From contig NZ_CP012159.1 of the NCBI RefSeq assembly GCF_001189295.1, forward strand, positions 7,991,001 through 8,055,000: 64,000 nucleotides of DNA, given 5' to 3'. The notes beneath the pieces are model-generated. The model ran no database searches. It saw nothing but the letters and a program-made list of their open reading frames with translations, and had not been told where the DNA came from. This DNA is from Chondromyces crocatus (GTDB taxonomy: Bacteria; Myxococcota_A; Polyangia; Polyangiales; Polyangiaceae). Every line of letters begins with the position of its first letter. Position 1 is the stretch's first letter. Shown here piece by piece: positions 27,063-35,250 of this stretch. Made by a program: the position numbers and the translations under genes.

Positions 27063-28514
27063 GTGGAACCTTCCTATATCGTCGCGATCATCCTGGGGGT
27101 GATCCTACTCCTCGCGGTTATCTTCTTCCTCGGGAGAAAGAAGCCAGAGCTGCCCCAGGGGCGGCAGGAGTCGCCGAGGCTCGCAACGCCTGACGAACCA
27201 GCCAAGCCTTCTGCTGCCGAGAAGAAGGGTCGGCAAGAGCGTGCGACCGAGAAGCCCAAGTCGGTCAAGTCAAGCGAGACTCCCCCCGCCACGAGGGAAC
27301 CAGCATCTGCAGGGCTCACCTCTACGGAACAGGTCTCGACCAAGCCTGAAGCGGAAACCCCTCCACCTCGAGAGAAGAAGCCTGAGTCTTCCGCGCCCGA
27401 GAAGGCCGCATCGGAGAAGCCCAGCACCGAGGCTTCACTCCGCGCAAAAACAGCGGAGGAGCAACTCGAGGAGAAGAAGGCCGAGCCCTCTTCGAAAAAG
27501 GCCGAAACGCCTTCCGAGAAAAAACCGACGAAGCCAGCTGTCGCCCCCAAAGCAGCCGCTCCCCGGAAGCAGGATGTCGAGGGACTGCGAAAGGGACTCT
27601 CCAAGGTTCGAGAGAAGGAAGGGTTCTTCGGTCGCCTGAGGTCATTGCTCACGGGCAAGAAAGAACTCGATCCCTCGATCGTGGAGCAGCTCGAAGATGT
27701 GCTGCTCACCTCGGATGTAGGCGTAAAGACCACCGAGGTCCTCCTCAGCGCCATCCGAGAGTCGCTGAGCCGACAAGAGCTCGCTGACGACGAGAAGGTA
27801 TGGGAGGCCCTGCGCGCACAAGCCGCTCGCATTCTTCATGTCAGCGGAGGCGGAGGCCTGCGCCTCGATTCAAGCCCGACCGTCGTGATGGTCGTCGGCG
27901 TCAACGGCGCAGGGAAGACCACGACGATTGGAAAGCTGGCCACTCAACTCAAGAGTGAAGGCAAGACGGTCGTCTTGGCTGCTGGCGACACGTTCCGAGC
28001 TGCTGCAGTGCAGCAGCTCGCCGTCTGGGGGAAGCGGGTCGGCTGCGAGGTCGTCCGAGGCAAGGACGGCGCCAATCCAGGGGCGGTGCTCTTCGACGCC
28101 ATACAGAAAGCGAAGGAGATCGGCGCAGACGTCGTCCTCGCAGACACGGCGGGACGTCTCCACACCAAGACGAACTTGATGGACGAGCTGACGAAAGTCG
28201 CGCGTACCATGACCAAGGCACTCGATGGAGCGCCCCATGAAACCCTGCTCGTGCTCGATGCGACAAACGGCCAGAATGCCCTACAGCAAGCCGCGATGTT
28301 CAAAGAGGTCCTTCCTCTCACCGGGATCGTCCTGACCAAGCTCGATGGGACGGCGAAAGGCGGCGTCATCCTGGGCGTCACTGCCGAGCAGGGGGTCCCG
28401 GTTCGATACATCGGCATCGGGGAGAGAGCAGAGGATCTGCGAGAGTTTGACGCCGACGAGTTCGTGGAAGCGATGCTCGGTCGCCCCTCCAAAGCCGAGG
28501 AGGCCGCCGCGTGA
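27063..28514 (+). CDS. ftsY: Signal recognition particle receptor FtsY
   Basis: A protein of 483 residues starting at GTG 27063. It docks the SRP-ribosome complex at the inner membrane for cotranslational insertion. An N-terminal hydrophobic helix (IVAIILGVILLLAVIFFLG) anchors it to the membrane. A long Glu/Lys/Pro-rich linker (residues about 30-170) follows, then the NG domain: N-subdomain helices (FFGRLRSLLTGKKELDPSIV), G1 GVNGAGKTTTIGKLA, the DTFRAAAVQQL insertion-box motif, G3 DTAGRLHTKTNLMDEL, G4 TKLDGTAKGG and the closing GIGERAEDLREFD. The membrane helix is unusual relative to the E. coli protein but occurs in several bacterial groups. The assignment is secure. Confidence 0.97.
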   Translation: MEPSYIVAIILGVILLLAVIFFLGRKKPELPQGRQESPRLATPDEPAKPSAAEKKGRQERATEKPKSVKSSETPPATREPASAGLTSTEQVSTKPEAETPPPREKKPESSAPEKAASEKPSTEASLRAKTAEEQLEEKKAEPSSKKAETPSEKKPTKPAVAPKAAAPRKQDVEGLRKGLSKVREKEGFFGRLRSLLTGKKELDPSIVEQLEDVLLTSDVGVKTTEVLLSAIRESLSRQELADDEKVWEALRAQAARILHVSGGGGLRLDSSPTVVMVVGVNGAGKTTTIGKLATQLKSEGKTVVLAAGDTFRAAAVQQLAVWGKRVGCEVVRGKDGANPGAVLFDAIQKAKEIGADVVLADTAGRLHTKTNLMDELTKVARTMTKALDGAPHETLLVLDATNGQNALQQAAMFKEVLPLTGIVLTKLDGTAKGGVILGVTAEQGVPVRYIGIGERAEDLREFDADEFVEAMLGRPSKAEEAAA

Positions 28515-28691
28515 ACCCGGGCATCATTCAGTCTCGTAACGTTCCGAAAATGACCTACTCTGGTCGAGAGGAGTTGTCCGACTACGGGGTCCAGGGCCGT
28601 GTCCAGGCGAGCATCGGGGAGCCGGTGGCACCGACCCCCCAGTACTTCTTCGGACAGGTTTACCAGCATGGAGCACCGGAGGATTTGGTTG

Positions 28692-28719
28692 TTGATCGCG
28701 CGATTTTTCACGTGATATA
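28692..28719 (+). promoter_or_regulatory. Candidate sigma70-type promoter for the beta-barrel gene pair
   Basis: TTGATC at 28692-28697 and GATATA at 28714-28719 are separated by 16 bp in a locally AT-rich stretch, about 110 bp upstream of the barrel gene start. The match is moderate. It is the most promoter-like sequence in the 317-bp gap after ftsY. Confidence 0.35.
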
Positions 28720-28831
28720 GTCCGTCCGGCTCGGCGCCAGGCCGATTTGTTTAATAAATTCGCATAGTTAGGGAGCTGTTCACCTCGGCGATGAACGCCC
28801 ATACGTCGCACGGACTGCGAAAGGGATGGCG

Positions 28832-29764
28832 ATGAACCAGGCTCGCGTGGGGCTTTTCATGGCGGCTGCGCTGCTGGCAGTGCCGCTAACCGCATCGGCT
28901 CAGCAACAACCAAAAGAGATCAACCTCGACGAGCCGGAGGCCCCCGAGGAGACGCCGGCCGATGTCCCCGTTGAAGAGCCGGCGGATGGAGACTCTGGTC
29001 TAGGTGATATCTGCAAGATTGATCCTGGAGCCTGTCCGTCAATTGACATGGACAAGGCTGCGGCGAGGGATCTGAAAGAGGAAGTCTACGCCGTTCAGCA
29101 GATCTACGCACTGCGTCGGCACCGCTTCGAGGTGAACCCCTACTGGGCGGTCACGATGAATGACCAGTTCGCGGGACACCCTGGTCCAGGGCTCGCAGTC
29201 AACTGGTACATTACCAATGTGCTCGCAGTCGGCATCAACGGTAACTTTTACGCTGGCTTGAACTCAGTCTCGGACTTCAACTTTCAAACCAGCCGAGCTG
29301 CGCGTGTTGGTCAACCGATCACCGAGTACGCTTGGAATGCGAACGCCAACTTCACGTACGTTCCGGCGTATGGAAAGTTCGCGGGTTTCGGGGATTTCAT
29401 TTTCCACTACGACTTCTACGTCGTGGGTGGCGTCGGAGCGATTTCGACTCGCCCGATCGCCGTCGTGGACCCTGACAACCGTACGTTCAACTTCGAGCCG
29501 AAGATCACGTTCCGCGTGGGCGGCGGGTTGCGCATCTTCTTCAACCGCTGGTTCGCGGCGATGCTCGAGGTGAGTGACTACATCTTCTTCGATAAGCTCG
29601 AGAACCCGTCAATCGCTTCAGGTACTGACGGAGACGACCGTTCTAACGCTCAGAATCCCAATACCTGGCTCGCAGAGGGGACTAGCTTCACGAACAACGT
29701 CCAGGCGCAGGTTGGTATCTCAATCTTCCTGCCGTTCACGTGGGAGTACCGGCTGCCGAAGTAG
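28832..29764 (+). CDS. Outer-membrane beta-barrel protein, GltB/GltA-like
   Basis: A protein of 310 residues. I chose the ATG at 28832 because AAGGGA stands at proper distance, while the ATG at 28826 directly abuts it. The signal peptide is GLFMAAALLAVPLTASA, followed by the acidic linker PKEINLDEPEAPEE. Residues 90-310 are beta-barrel-like with alternating aromatic strands (HRFEVNPYWAVTMNDQFAG, GLAVNWYITNVLAVGINGNF, FEPKITFRVGGGLRIFFNRW) and end in WEYRLPK. The linker resembles IDLDEG of the GltC-like protein. In Myxococcus the gltA/gltB barrels and GltC form the outer-membrane part of the gliding machine. This barrel is followed by a second one. GltB is the likeliest name, but barrels are hard to assign by eye. 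Confidence 0.6.
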   Translation: MNQARVGLFMAAALLAVPLTASAQQQPKEINLDEPEAPEETPADVPVEEPADGDSGLGDICKIDPGACPSIDMDKAAARDLKEEVYAVQQIYALRRHRFEVNPYWAVTMNDQFAGHPGPGLAVNWYITNVLAVGINGNFYAGLNSVSDFNFQTSRAARVGQPITEYAWNANANFTYVPAYGKFAGFGDFIFHYDFYVVGGVGAISTRPIAVVDPDNRTFNFEPKITFRVGGGLRIFFNRWFAAMLEVSDYIFFDKLENPSIASGTDGDDRSNAQNPNTWLAEGTSFTNNVQAQVGISIFLPFTWEYRLPK

Positions 29765-29820
29765 GGCTGCGGGCGGAGAGAAAAGTTAGGGATGGTTCAG
29801 CCAACGACGGGGAAGGCATG

Positions 29821-30699
29821 ATGCGTCGATTCGTCAAAGGCCTCTGCAGCGTGCTCGCGGCGCTGTCTGGCTGTGCGGTACTGATGGCGACCTCGCCGGC
29901 GGAGGCGCAGGAAATTCAGCTCACGGGACCACTCGCCGGTGCACCGGCAGTGCGCAAGCTCCGGCTTTATCGGGAAGGCCGCGTGGAGCTCAGTCCGAGC
30001 GTCTCGTTCTCTCTTCTCGATGAGTACCAGCGCACGATCATGCCAGGTCTGCGCGCCACTTATCACTTCACAGATTGGCTGGGAGTTGGCGTGTGGGGAG
30101 GCTTCGGCTTCCAGTACACGACCAACCTCACCGATGAACTCCAGGAGAAAGCAGTCAATGCACGCGACTGCGCCAACCGCGAGTTCACCAAGGCATGCCG
30201 GCTCACCGCTGGTAACTTGACGAGAGGGAACCTCGCGGAAGATCAGCTGGGTCGGATGCAGTGGATCGCCGCTCCACAGCTCACCTTCGTACCGTTTCGC
30301 GGAAAGCTGGCGTTGTTCGCCGAGCTTTTCGTCGACACCGACGTAAACATCTTCGTAGGACCTGCGTTTGTCGGTCTTCAGGAGAGGAGAGAGTGCGGCT
30401 CTTCGGGAACTCCCTGCTCTAACCCTGAGAGTTTCTCGTTGGAGAGTCGACTGGCGATTGCTCCGACATTCGGGCTCGGGATCAATTTCTATCCCACCAA
30501 CTTCTTCGGATTTGGCGTCGAGTACCGAGGGCTTCCGTTCTCCTGGAACACCTCCGGGTTCGACAACTACGGTGGTGGGCCCAACGGCGATTTTCCTGAC
30601 ACCGCCGTGAACAGTGAGGATCGGCAGTTCTTCTTCAACAGCCTGCTGACCCTCAACCTCACCTTCTTCCTTCCCACCAAGGTGAAGATTCAGGACTAG
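29821..30699 (+). CDS. Outer-membrane beta-barrel protein, GltA/GltB-like
   Basis: A protein of 292 residues. Two adjacent ATGs (29818, 29821) follow GGGGAAGG; the second has better spacing. The signal peptide LCSVLAALSGCAVLMATSPAEA precedes a barrel with strands such as GRVELSPSVSFSLLDEYQRT, GLRATYHFTDWLGVGVWGGF, FVPFRGKLALFAELFVDTD and TFGLGINFYPTNFFGFGVEY, ending in TLNLTFFLPTKVKIQD. It begins 56 bp after the first barrel and has the same general build, so the two are probably an ancient duplication and may form a complex. A gliding role (GltA/GltB) is inferred from the pairing and from the other glt-like genes in the window. Confidence 0.6.
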   Translation: MRRFVKGLCSVLAALSGCAVLMATSPAEAQEIQLTGPLAGAPAVRKLRLYREGRVELSPSVSFSLLDEYQRTIMPGLRATYHFTDWLGVGVWGGFGFQYTTNLTDELQEKAVNARDCANREFTKACRLTAGNLTRGNLAEDQLGRMQWIAAPQLTFVPFRGKLALFAELFVDTDVNIFVGPAFVGLQERRECGSSGTPCSNPESFSLESRLAIAPTFGLGINFYPTNFFGFGVEYRGLPFSWNTSGFDNYGGGPNGDFPDTAVNSEDRQFFFNSLLTLNLTFFLPTKVKIQD

Positions 30700-30852
30700 G
30701 CGATGCCGAACTGACCGTGGCCTCCAAAGGTCGCGGTCAGGTGCTATCCTGCCCTCCGCCACAGGGACGACAGTCCCTCACCCAGTGTCTCAAATTCCAT
30801 CTAGCTCGAGCGTTGCTCGGCACCGGATGGCGGCGTGCCGCCGGAGGTAGTG

Positions 30853-31614
30853 TTGGGTATTTTCGACTTCCTTCGCAAAAGTTCTGCGCCTTCGAGCGCT
30901 CCCCCGCTCGATAAGAAGGTCGCAAGCTACGCCAAGGTCGCTGCCGACAAGCGCGCGCAGGCCTACGATCGCATCGAGGCAATCCAAACGTTGGCGTCGA
31001 TGAAGAGTGTCGACGCAGCGAGTGCCCTTCTGAAGCGATTCACCTTCACCATCGATCCATCCATCACCGATCAAGATGAGAAGGAAGTGGCCTTCCAGGG
31101 CGTGGCGGATGCTGGGAAAGGCGTCATCCCTGCCATCCGAGACTTCTGCATCAAGGCCGAGACCCTCTCATGGCCCATCAAGATCCTGCGCTCGTTGCTC
31201 GATGATGATGAGTACCGCGATGAACTCATCTCTCTGCTCGAGATGTTCGATACGGAGTACACCCGCAACGTTGAGCCCAAGCAGCAGATCATCACCGCGC
31301 TGGGAGGGCTCAGTGGTGGCGAAATTCGAGAGGCCGTCGAGCGTTTCCTGGATGACGTCAACGAGACCGTGCGCTTTCACGCCGTCCAGACGACCTTCGC
31401 CCAGGGGAGTGACGAAAGCGTCCCTGCTTTGATCAAAGCCATCACCACCGAAGAGTCGGTCCGCATCAAGAACAAGGTTGCGGAAGGGCTGATGGGTCGA
31501 GGCTGGATCATTCCTGAAGAACTGAGAAGCGCAGCACGAGAAGCCCTGAGGGACTCGGGTGGCTTCGTCATCGCAGACAGTGGCCGAGTGCAGCGCGGCT
31601 CCGGCTTCGGCTGA
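30853..31614 (+). CDS. HEAT-repeat protein
   Basis: A protein of 253 residues. The start is taken as TTG 30853, because GGAGG lies 5 bp upstream and the product then begins MGIFDFLRKSS, a common pattern for soluble proteins; GTG 30850 is an alternative. No signal peptide. The protein is helical with HEAT-like repeats: RAQAYDRIEAIQTLASMKSV, KEVAFQGVADAGKGVIPAIR, EPKQQIITALGGLSGGEIRE, VRFHAVQTTFAQGSDESVPA, VRIKNKVAEGLMGRGW. It is a presumably cytoplasmic protein-protein scaffold. It follows the two barrels on the same strand. No enzymatic residues are apparent. Confidence 0.8.
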   Translation: MGIFDFLRKSSAPSSAPPLDKKVASYAKVAADKRAQAYDRIEAIQTLASMKSVDAASALLKRFTFTIDPSITDQDEKEVAFQGVADAGKGVIPAIRDFCIKAETLSWPIKILRSLLDDDEYRDELISLLEMFDTEYTRNVEPKQQIITALGGLSGGEIREAVERFLDDVNETVRFHAVQTTFAQGSDESVPALIKAITTEESVRIKNKVAEGLMGRGWIIPEELRSAAREALRDSGGFVIADSGRVQRGSGFG

Positions 31615-31744
31615 CATCCACCACCCCGTTGACAGCGTCAGCTTAGCTGGACGACCATTTCTCCATGTGTCGTGTGCGCCAGCTCTTCGCGCTCATGAGC
31701 ACTGACGTGGAGCTCGTCCTGGCGAGAAAGCGACGACGGTCGAC

Positions 31745-33382
31745 ATGACTCGACCTACGACGCCACGAGTGCGGTTCATCGCATTCGTGACCGGCGCTGC
31801 TTCCCTCTTCACGACACACCCAGCTCGGGCGGTCGATGTCGAACTCCAGTCGACGACGCTCACTCAGGCGTACGAGGTGACTAGCCCCTGGGGCTCTCCC
31901 AACCTGGATCGACGCCGGTTGCTTCAGACCATCTCCCTCGGGTTGTACAACCTTCAGGGTCAACACAGCCCAAATCGTCCCGACTACTCGGTGATGATGA
32001 TGCTGCGGCTCGACGCTGACTTCGGCGCCAACGCCCATCTCTCCGGCGCAGATGCCGGCGGTGAGACGGACTATGCGCGCGGCGGCGGCGCCCGCTACCT
32101 ACCTGGCTACCAAGCCGCCTTGGTCGACGTGATGTTCGGCTACGTCGAAGGCAAACGCCTCGCCGACGGCTGGCTCGGGTTCCGGCTGGGGCGCCAGTAC
32201 ATCGTCGACGCTCTCGGCTGGTGGTCCTTCGACGGAGCCCGTGTGCAGCTGACCACCCCCTACTTCGTGCAAGCCGAGATCTACGGCGGATTCGAACAGC
32301 GCGGTGGCCTCCCCCTCTCGACATCCCGGTATGAACCCCAAGGAATCTGGCGGGGCAGCCATGCCCGCTTCGGGGCCGCGGCAGGGCAACCGAACTCCAC
32401 CACCTACCCGTCCTACCAGTTCTCCGCTCCCGCTCCTGCGTTCGGCGTGGCGCTCGAGACATCGGGCCTGAGCTTCGCCCATGGCAGGTTCACGTACCGA
32501 CGCGTCTACAACACAGCGGCTTCCATCACCCAACAGTTCCCAGGCGCTTCCGGTAACTATCCCACGCTCGACGAGGTTCGCATCTCGCAGGAGCGCATCG
32601 GCTATGAACTTGGCGCCAACCTCCCCTCGGTGGGCGGGCTCAAAGGCGGCTTTTCCTACGATCTCTACAACCAGCTCGTCGGCATGGCACAGGGCAGCAT
32701 CGACCTGTACCTCGGTCAACGCCTGACGGGAGGTGTCGACGTCGACTATTTCGTCCCCACGTTCGACGCTGACTCCATCTGGAACTGGTTCACGCGAAGC
32801 CCGATCACGACTGCCACGGGCCGCGTCAACATGCGACTCTCCGAGAGATTCGACATCGCGGCATCAGGGGGCGTGAGAAGCTGGTCCACCGATGCAGACC
32901 CGGAGAGCTTTCGTAGAGGGCAATGTGCCGAGCTCGGCCTCTCGATCTCCACATGTGACGGCGCCTTCTCGGAGACCGACTCACTGAAGAGCTACACCCG
33001 CGCAGAAGAAAACCGCACAACCTCTCTGAGCGCCGACGCACTTGCGAACCTGTCCGGACGCTACCGCCTCCTCAGCGCAGAACTCGGCCTGCGCGCCATG
33101 CTGCAGGCCGGAAAACAAGGTCGCCGCCTTGGAGCCGATCTGAGCGGAGAGAAGCGGCTCGACGGCGGCCGCTATGCCTTCAACGCCCGCGTCTCACTGT
33201 ACGACTGGGACGACCCACTGCGCCCTGATCGCAGCGCGACCTCGTTCATGTATGTGCTCGGCGCCGGTTACCGGCTGCTCCAGATGGCGGACATGCGCCT
33301 GGAGTGGGAGCACGACATGAACCGCTTGGTCGGCCACCGATTCCGTGTGCTCGGGGCACTCTCTCTTCGGGTCTCGCGATGA
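31745..33382 (+). CDS. Outer-membrane beta-barrel protein coupled to multiheme cytochrome
   Basis: A protein of 545 residues with a signal peptide (RFIAFVTGAASLFTTHPARA). The mature sequence has the alternating aromatic/polar strands and Gly/Asp-rich turns of a large beta-barrel (PDYSVMMMLRLDADFGANAH, VDVMFGYVEGKRLADGWLGF, ERFDIAASGGVRSWSTDADP) and ends in a strand-like tail with a nearly terminal aromatic (HRFRVLGALSLRVSR). Its TGA overlaps the ATG of the 13-heme cytochrome gene (ATGA, 33379-33382), implying coupled translation and a shared function. By analogy with porin-cytochrome modules it might hold the cytochrome in the outer membrane. There is no MtrB-type N-terminal CXXC motif, so it is not an obvious MtrB. 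Confidence 0.72.
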   Translation: MTRPTTPRVRFIAFVTGAASLFTTHPARAVDVELQSTTLTQAYEVTSPWGSPNLDRRRLLQTISLGLYNLQGQHSPNRPDYSVMMMLRLDADFGANAHLSGADAGGETDYARGGGARYLPGYQAALVDVMFGYVEGKRLADGWLGFRLGRQYIVDALGWWSFDGARVQLTTPYFVQAEIYGGFEQRGGLPLSTSRYEPQGIWRGSHARFGAAAGQPNSTTYPSYQFSAPAPAFGVALETSGLSFAHGRFTYRRVYNTAASITQQFPGASGNYPTLDEVRISQERIGYELGANLPSVGGLKGGFSYDLYNQLVGMAQGSIDLYLGQRLTGGVDVDYFVPTFDADSIWNWFTRSPITTATGRVNMRLSERFDIAASGGVRSWSTDADPESFRRGQCAELGLSISTCDGAFSETDSLKSYTRAEENRTTSLSADALANLSGRYRLLSAELGLRAMLQAGKQGRRLGADLSGEKRLDGGRYAFNARVSLYDWDDPLRPDRSATSFMYVLGAGYRLLQMADMRLEWEHDMNRLVGHRFRVLGALSLRVSR

Positions 33383-34887
33383 TGGCCGACCAGCGAAGCA
33401 CCACCCAGAGCGGAGCCTCACGAGCGGAGCACCCCCTCCCCGCATGGCTCGCCTTGCTCGTGTGCATGAGCGCCCTGGTCCTGGCGCTGCTCTCCCCCAC
33501 CGCCGCGGCCCAGTCGCGCCCATCACAGCAGGCCACAGGTGACGCCGACACATCGTCCCCAAGCCCCTCTTTCCACGCCCCCTCCAGCGTCGCTCCTGCC
33601 CTCCCTTCCCCTCCAGCGGCGGCTCCCCCCTCGGCGCCTTCTCCCCCCCCTCAGCCCGCGCAGGCGCCTCCTTCTGACGCCTACAACTCGGGCCTCTCCC
33701 CCTTTCCTGGCGACGCCGAAGTGCCCCTCGCCTTCATGCCCCCTGGCACCGCCGTCAGCCCCGTCCCCAGCGACGAGATCTTCCCGCCTCAGACCATCCC
33801 CCTGCGCTTCAACCACAGGAAGCACGTCCAGGAACTGAAGCAGCCGTGCAAGTCATGCCACGCGGCAGCCTTCACCAGCCGAACCGTCACCGACCGCCTC
33901 CTCCCTGCAGGCACCCAGTGTGACAGCTGCCATGACGTCGATCATCGAGACCTGAACCACGTCGAAGCGGGAACAGATGCCAACGGCCAGTGCTCTTACT
34001 GCCACCTCGGCGAGAACGCCGGCGCAGGGGGCAAGGTCGCGCACGTCGTGATTCCACACGCCAACCTCCGCTTCCCCCACGACAAACACCTCGCCCGCAA
34101 CATCCAGTGCGGCCAGTGTCACGGTCAGGTCGGTGAGCTGGAGCTGGCCACACGGGATCAGCTTCCGCGCATGGCGGGATGCTTCACGTGCCACAACATG
34201 AGTGGCGCAGCGCAAGGCGAAGCCAAGGGTGAGTGCACCGTCTGTCACCTCACCCAGCCGGACGGCCGCCTCGTGCAGTCCTTCTCCACGGGCGACCTCT
34301 TGCCGCCCCGCTGGCTTCACAACGCAGCGCATACAGCCGACTGGATCGAGCGGCACAAGATCGTTGCAGGCGCCAACAGCGAGCTCTGCGCCTCCTGCCA
34401 CTCCCCTCAATACTGCGCGGATTGCCACGATGGCCGAGTCCGACCGCGCAAGGTGCATCCGAACGACTGGCTATCGATGCATCCCCAGGCAGCGCGGCAA
34501 GACAACCCACGCTGCGTGAGTTGCCATCAACAGCAGACGTTCTGTGCGGACTGTCATCGACGCACGGGTGTCGCCCGCGACGTTGCCAGCGGCAACCGAC
34601 CGGTCGGTCGAAGATTTCACCCACCACCTGCCGAGTGGACGCTCGCACCGCGTGGCGCCAAGCATCATGCTTGGGAAGCGGAGCGCAACCTCAACGCGTG
34701 CGTCTCGTGTCACACCGAGCGTGACTGCGTCACGTGTCACGCGACCAAGGGATTGTCGGGTGGACAGGGCGTGAACCCGCACCCGCTCGGCTTCGAGCAC
34801 AAGTGCAGGGCGGCCTTCACGAAGAACCCGCGACCATGCCTCGTGTGCCACCAGTCGAACGACTCGTTCCTTCGGAACTGTCGATGA
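33379..34887 (+). CDS. Secreted 13-heme c-type cytochrome
   Basis: A protein of 502 residues from ATG 33379. A signal peptide (WLALLVCMSALVLALLSPTA) and about 90 residues of Pro/Ser/Ala-rich linker lead to a heme domain with thirteen CXXCH sites: CKSCH, CDSCH, CSYCH, CGQCH, CFTCH, CTVCH, CASCH, CADCH, CVSCH, CADCH, CVSCH, CVTCH and CLVCH. Extra His residues (FNHRKHV, FPHDKHL) are typical distal ligands. The pattern is that of multiheme electron-transfer cytochromes of the NapC/NrfA/MtrA type at large. There is no obvious catalytic Lys or sulfur-metabolism site. The gene overlaps the barrel gene by 4 bp and is followed by two small genes, an arrangement that suggests an envelope electron conduit or respiratory complex. 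Confidence 0.92.
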   Translation: MMADQRSTTQSGASRAEHPLPAWLALLVCMSALVLALLSPTAAAQSRPSQQATGDADTSSPSPSFHAPSSVAPALPSPPAAAPPSAPSPPPQPAQAPPSDAYNSGLSPFPGDAEVPLAFMPPGTAVSPVPSDEIFPPQTIPLRFNHRKHVQELKQPCKSCHAAAFTSRTVTDRLLPAGTQCDSCHDVDHRDLNHVEAGTDANGQCSYCHLGENAGAGGKVAHVVIPHANLRFPHDKHLARNIQCGQCHGQVGELELATRDQLPRMAGCFTCHNMSGAAQGEAKGECTVCHLTQPDGRLVQSFSTGDLLPPRWLHNAAHTADWIERHKIVAGANSELCASCHSPQYCADCHDGRVRPRKVHPNDWLSMHPQAARQDNPRCVSCHQQQTFCADCHRRTGVARDVASGNRPVGRRFHPPPAEWTLAPRGAKHHAWEAERNLNACVSCHTERDCVTCHATKGLSGGQGVNPHPLGFEHKCRAAFTKNPRPCLVCHQSNDSFLRNCR

Positions 34888-34995
34888 GAAGTCGACAGAC
34901 GACCGGATATTCCTTGCGTCATCCTTCCGGCGGCGGGTATAGCCAAGGGCGCGTACCCCCTGCAATGGATGCCGGGAACGCCAAGGAGAGTGGGC

Positions 34996-35250
34996 GTGAA
35001 GGAGCTGATCAAGTACCTGCTCGACAATCTCTACCTCGATTTTCAGGGGGAGATCACCCTGGAAACGGTCCGTGGTTTTCTGCGGGAAGACGATGGCCGC
35101 GAAGCTCGCCAGCTGCTGGCGAAGCTGATCGAGGAGAAGGGCGTCGAAGATATGCTGATCACGCTCGCCGACTGCCTGAAGGAGCAAATCCAGTCGGGCA
35201 TCAACGAGAAGGTCGTCCGCGAGCAGCTCTCTATCTACTCGGACAGCTGA
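34996..35250 (+). CDS. Small hypothetical helical protein
   Basis: A protein of 84 residues. GTG 34996 is preceded by AAGGAGAG at good spacing; an upstream ATG at 34969 has none. The product is acidic and helical (VKELIKYLLDNLYLDFQGEI, then REARQLLAKLIEEKGVEDML) with no signal peptide or Cys pair. It stands between the cytochrome gene and the lipoprotein gene, and its stop overlaps the likely start of the latter. A cytoplasmic accessory or regulatory role is possible; no family was recognised. Confidence 0.65.
   Translation: MKELIKYLLDNLYLDFQGEITLETVRGFLREDDGREARQLLAKLIEEKGVEDMLITLADCLKEQIQSGINEKVVREQLSIYSDS

Noticed and set aside
31630-31660. TTGACA before the barrel gene as a promoter
   Set aside because: No acceptable -10 element at 16-18 bp.
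31745-34887. Naming the barrel/cytochrome pair mtrB/mtrA
   Set aside because: The barrel has no N-terminal CXXC and is shorter than MtrB; the cytochrome has 13 rather than 10 hemes and a long Pro-rich leader.
34734-35246. Upstream extension of the lipoprotein frame
   Set aside because: It overlaps the end of the 13-heme cytochrome gene and the 84-residue gene in another frame and is not protein-like before about 35247.
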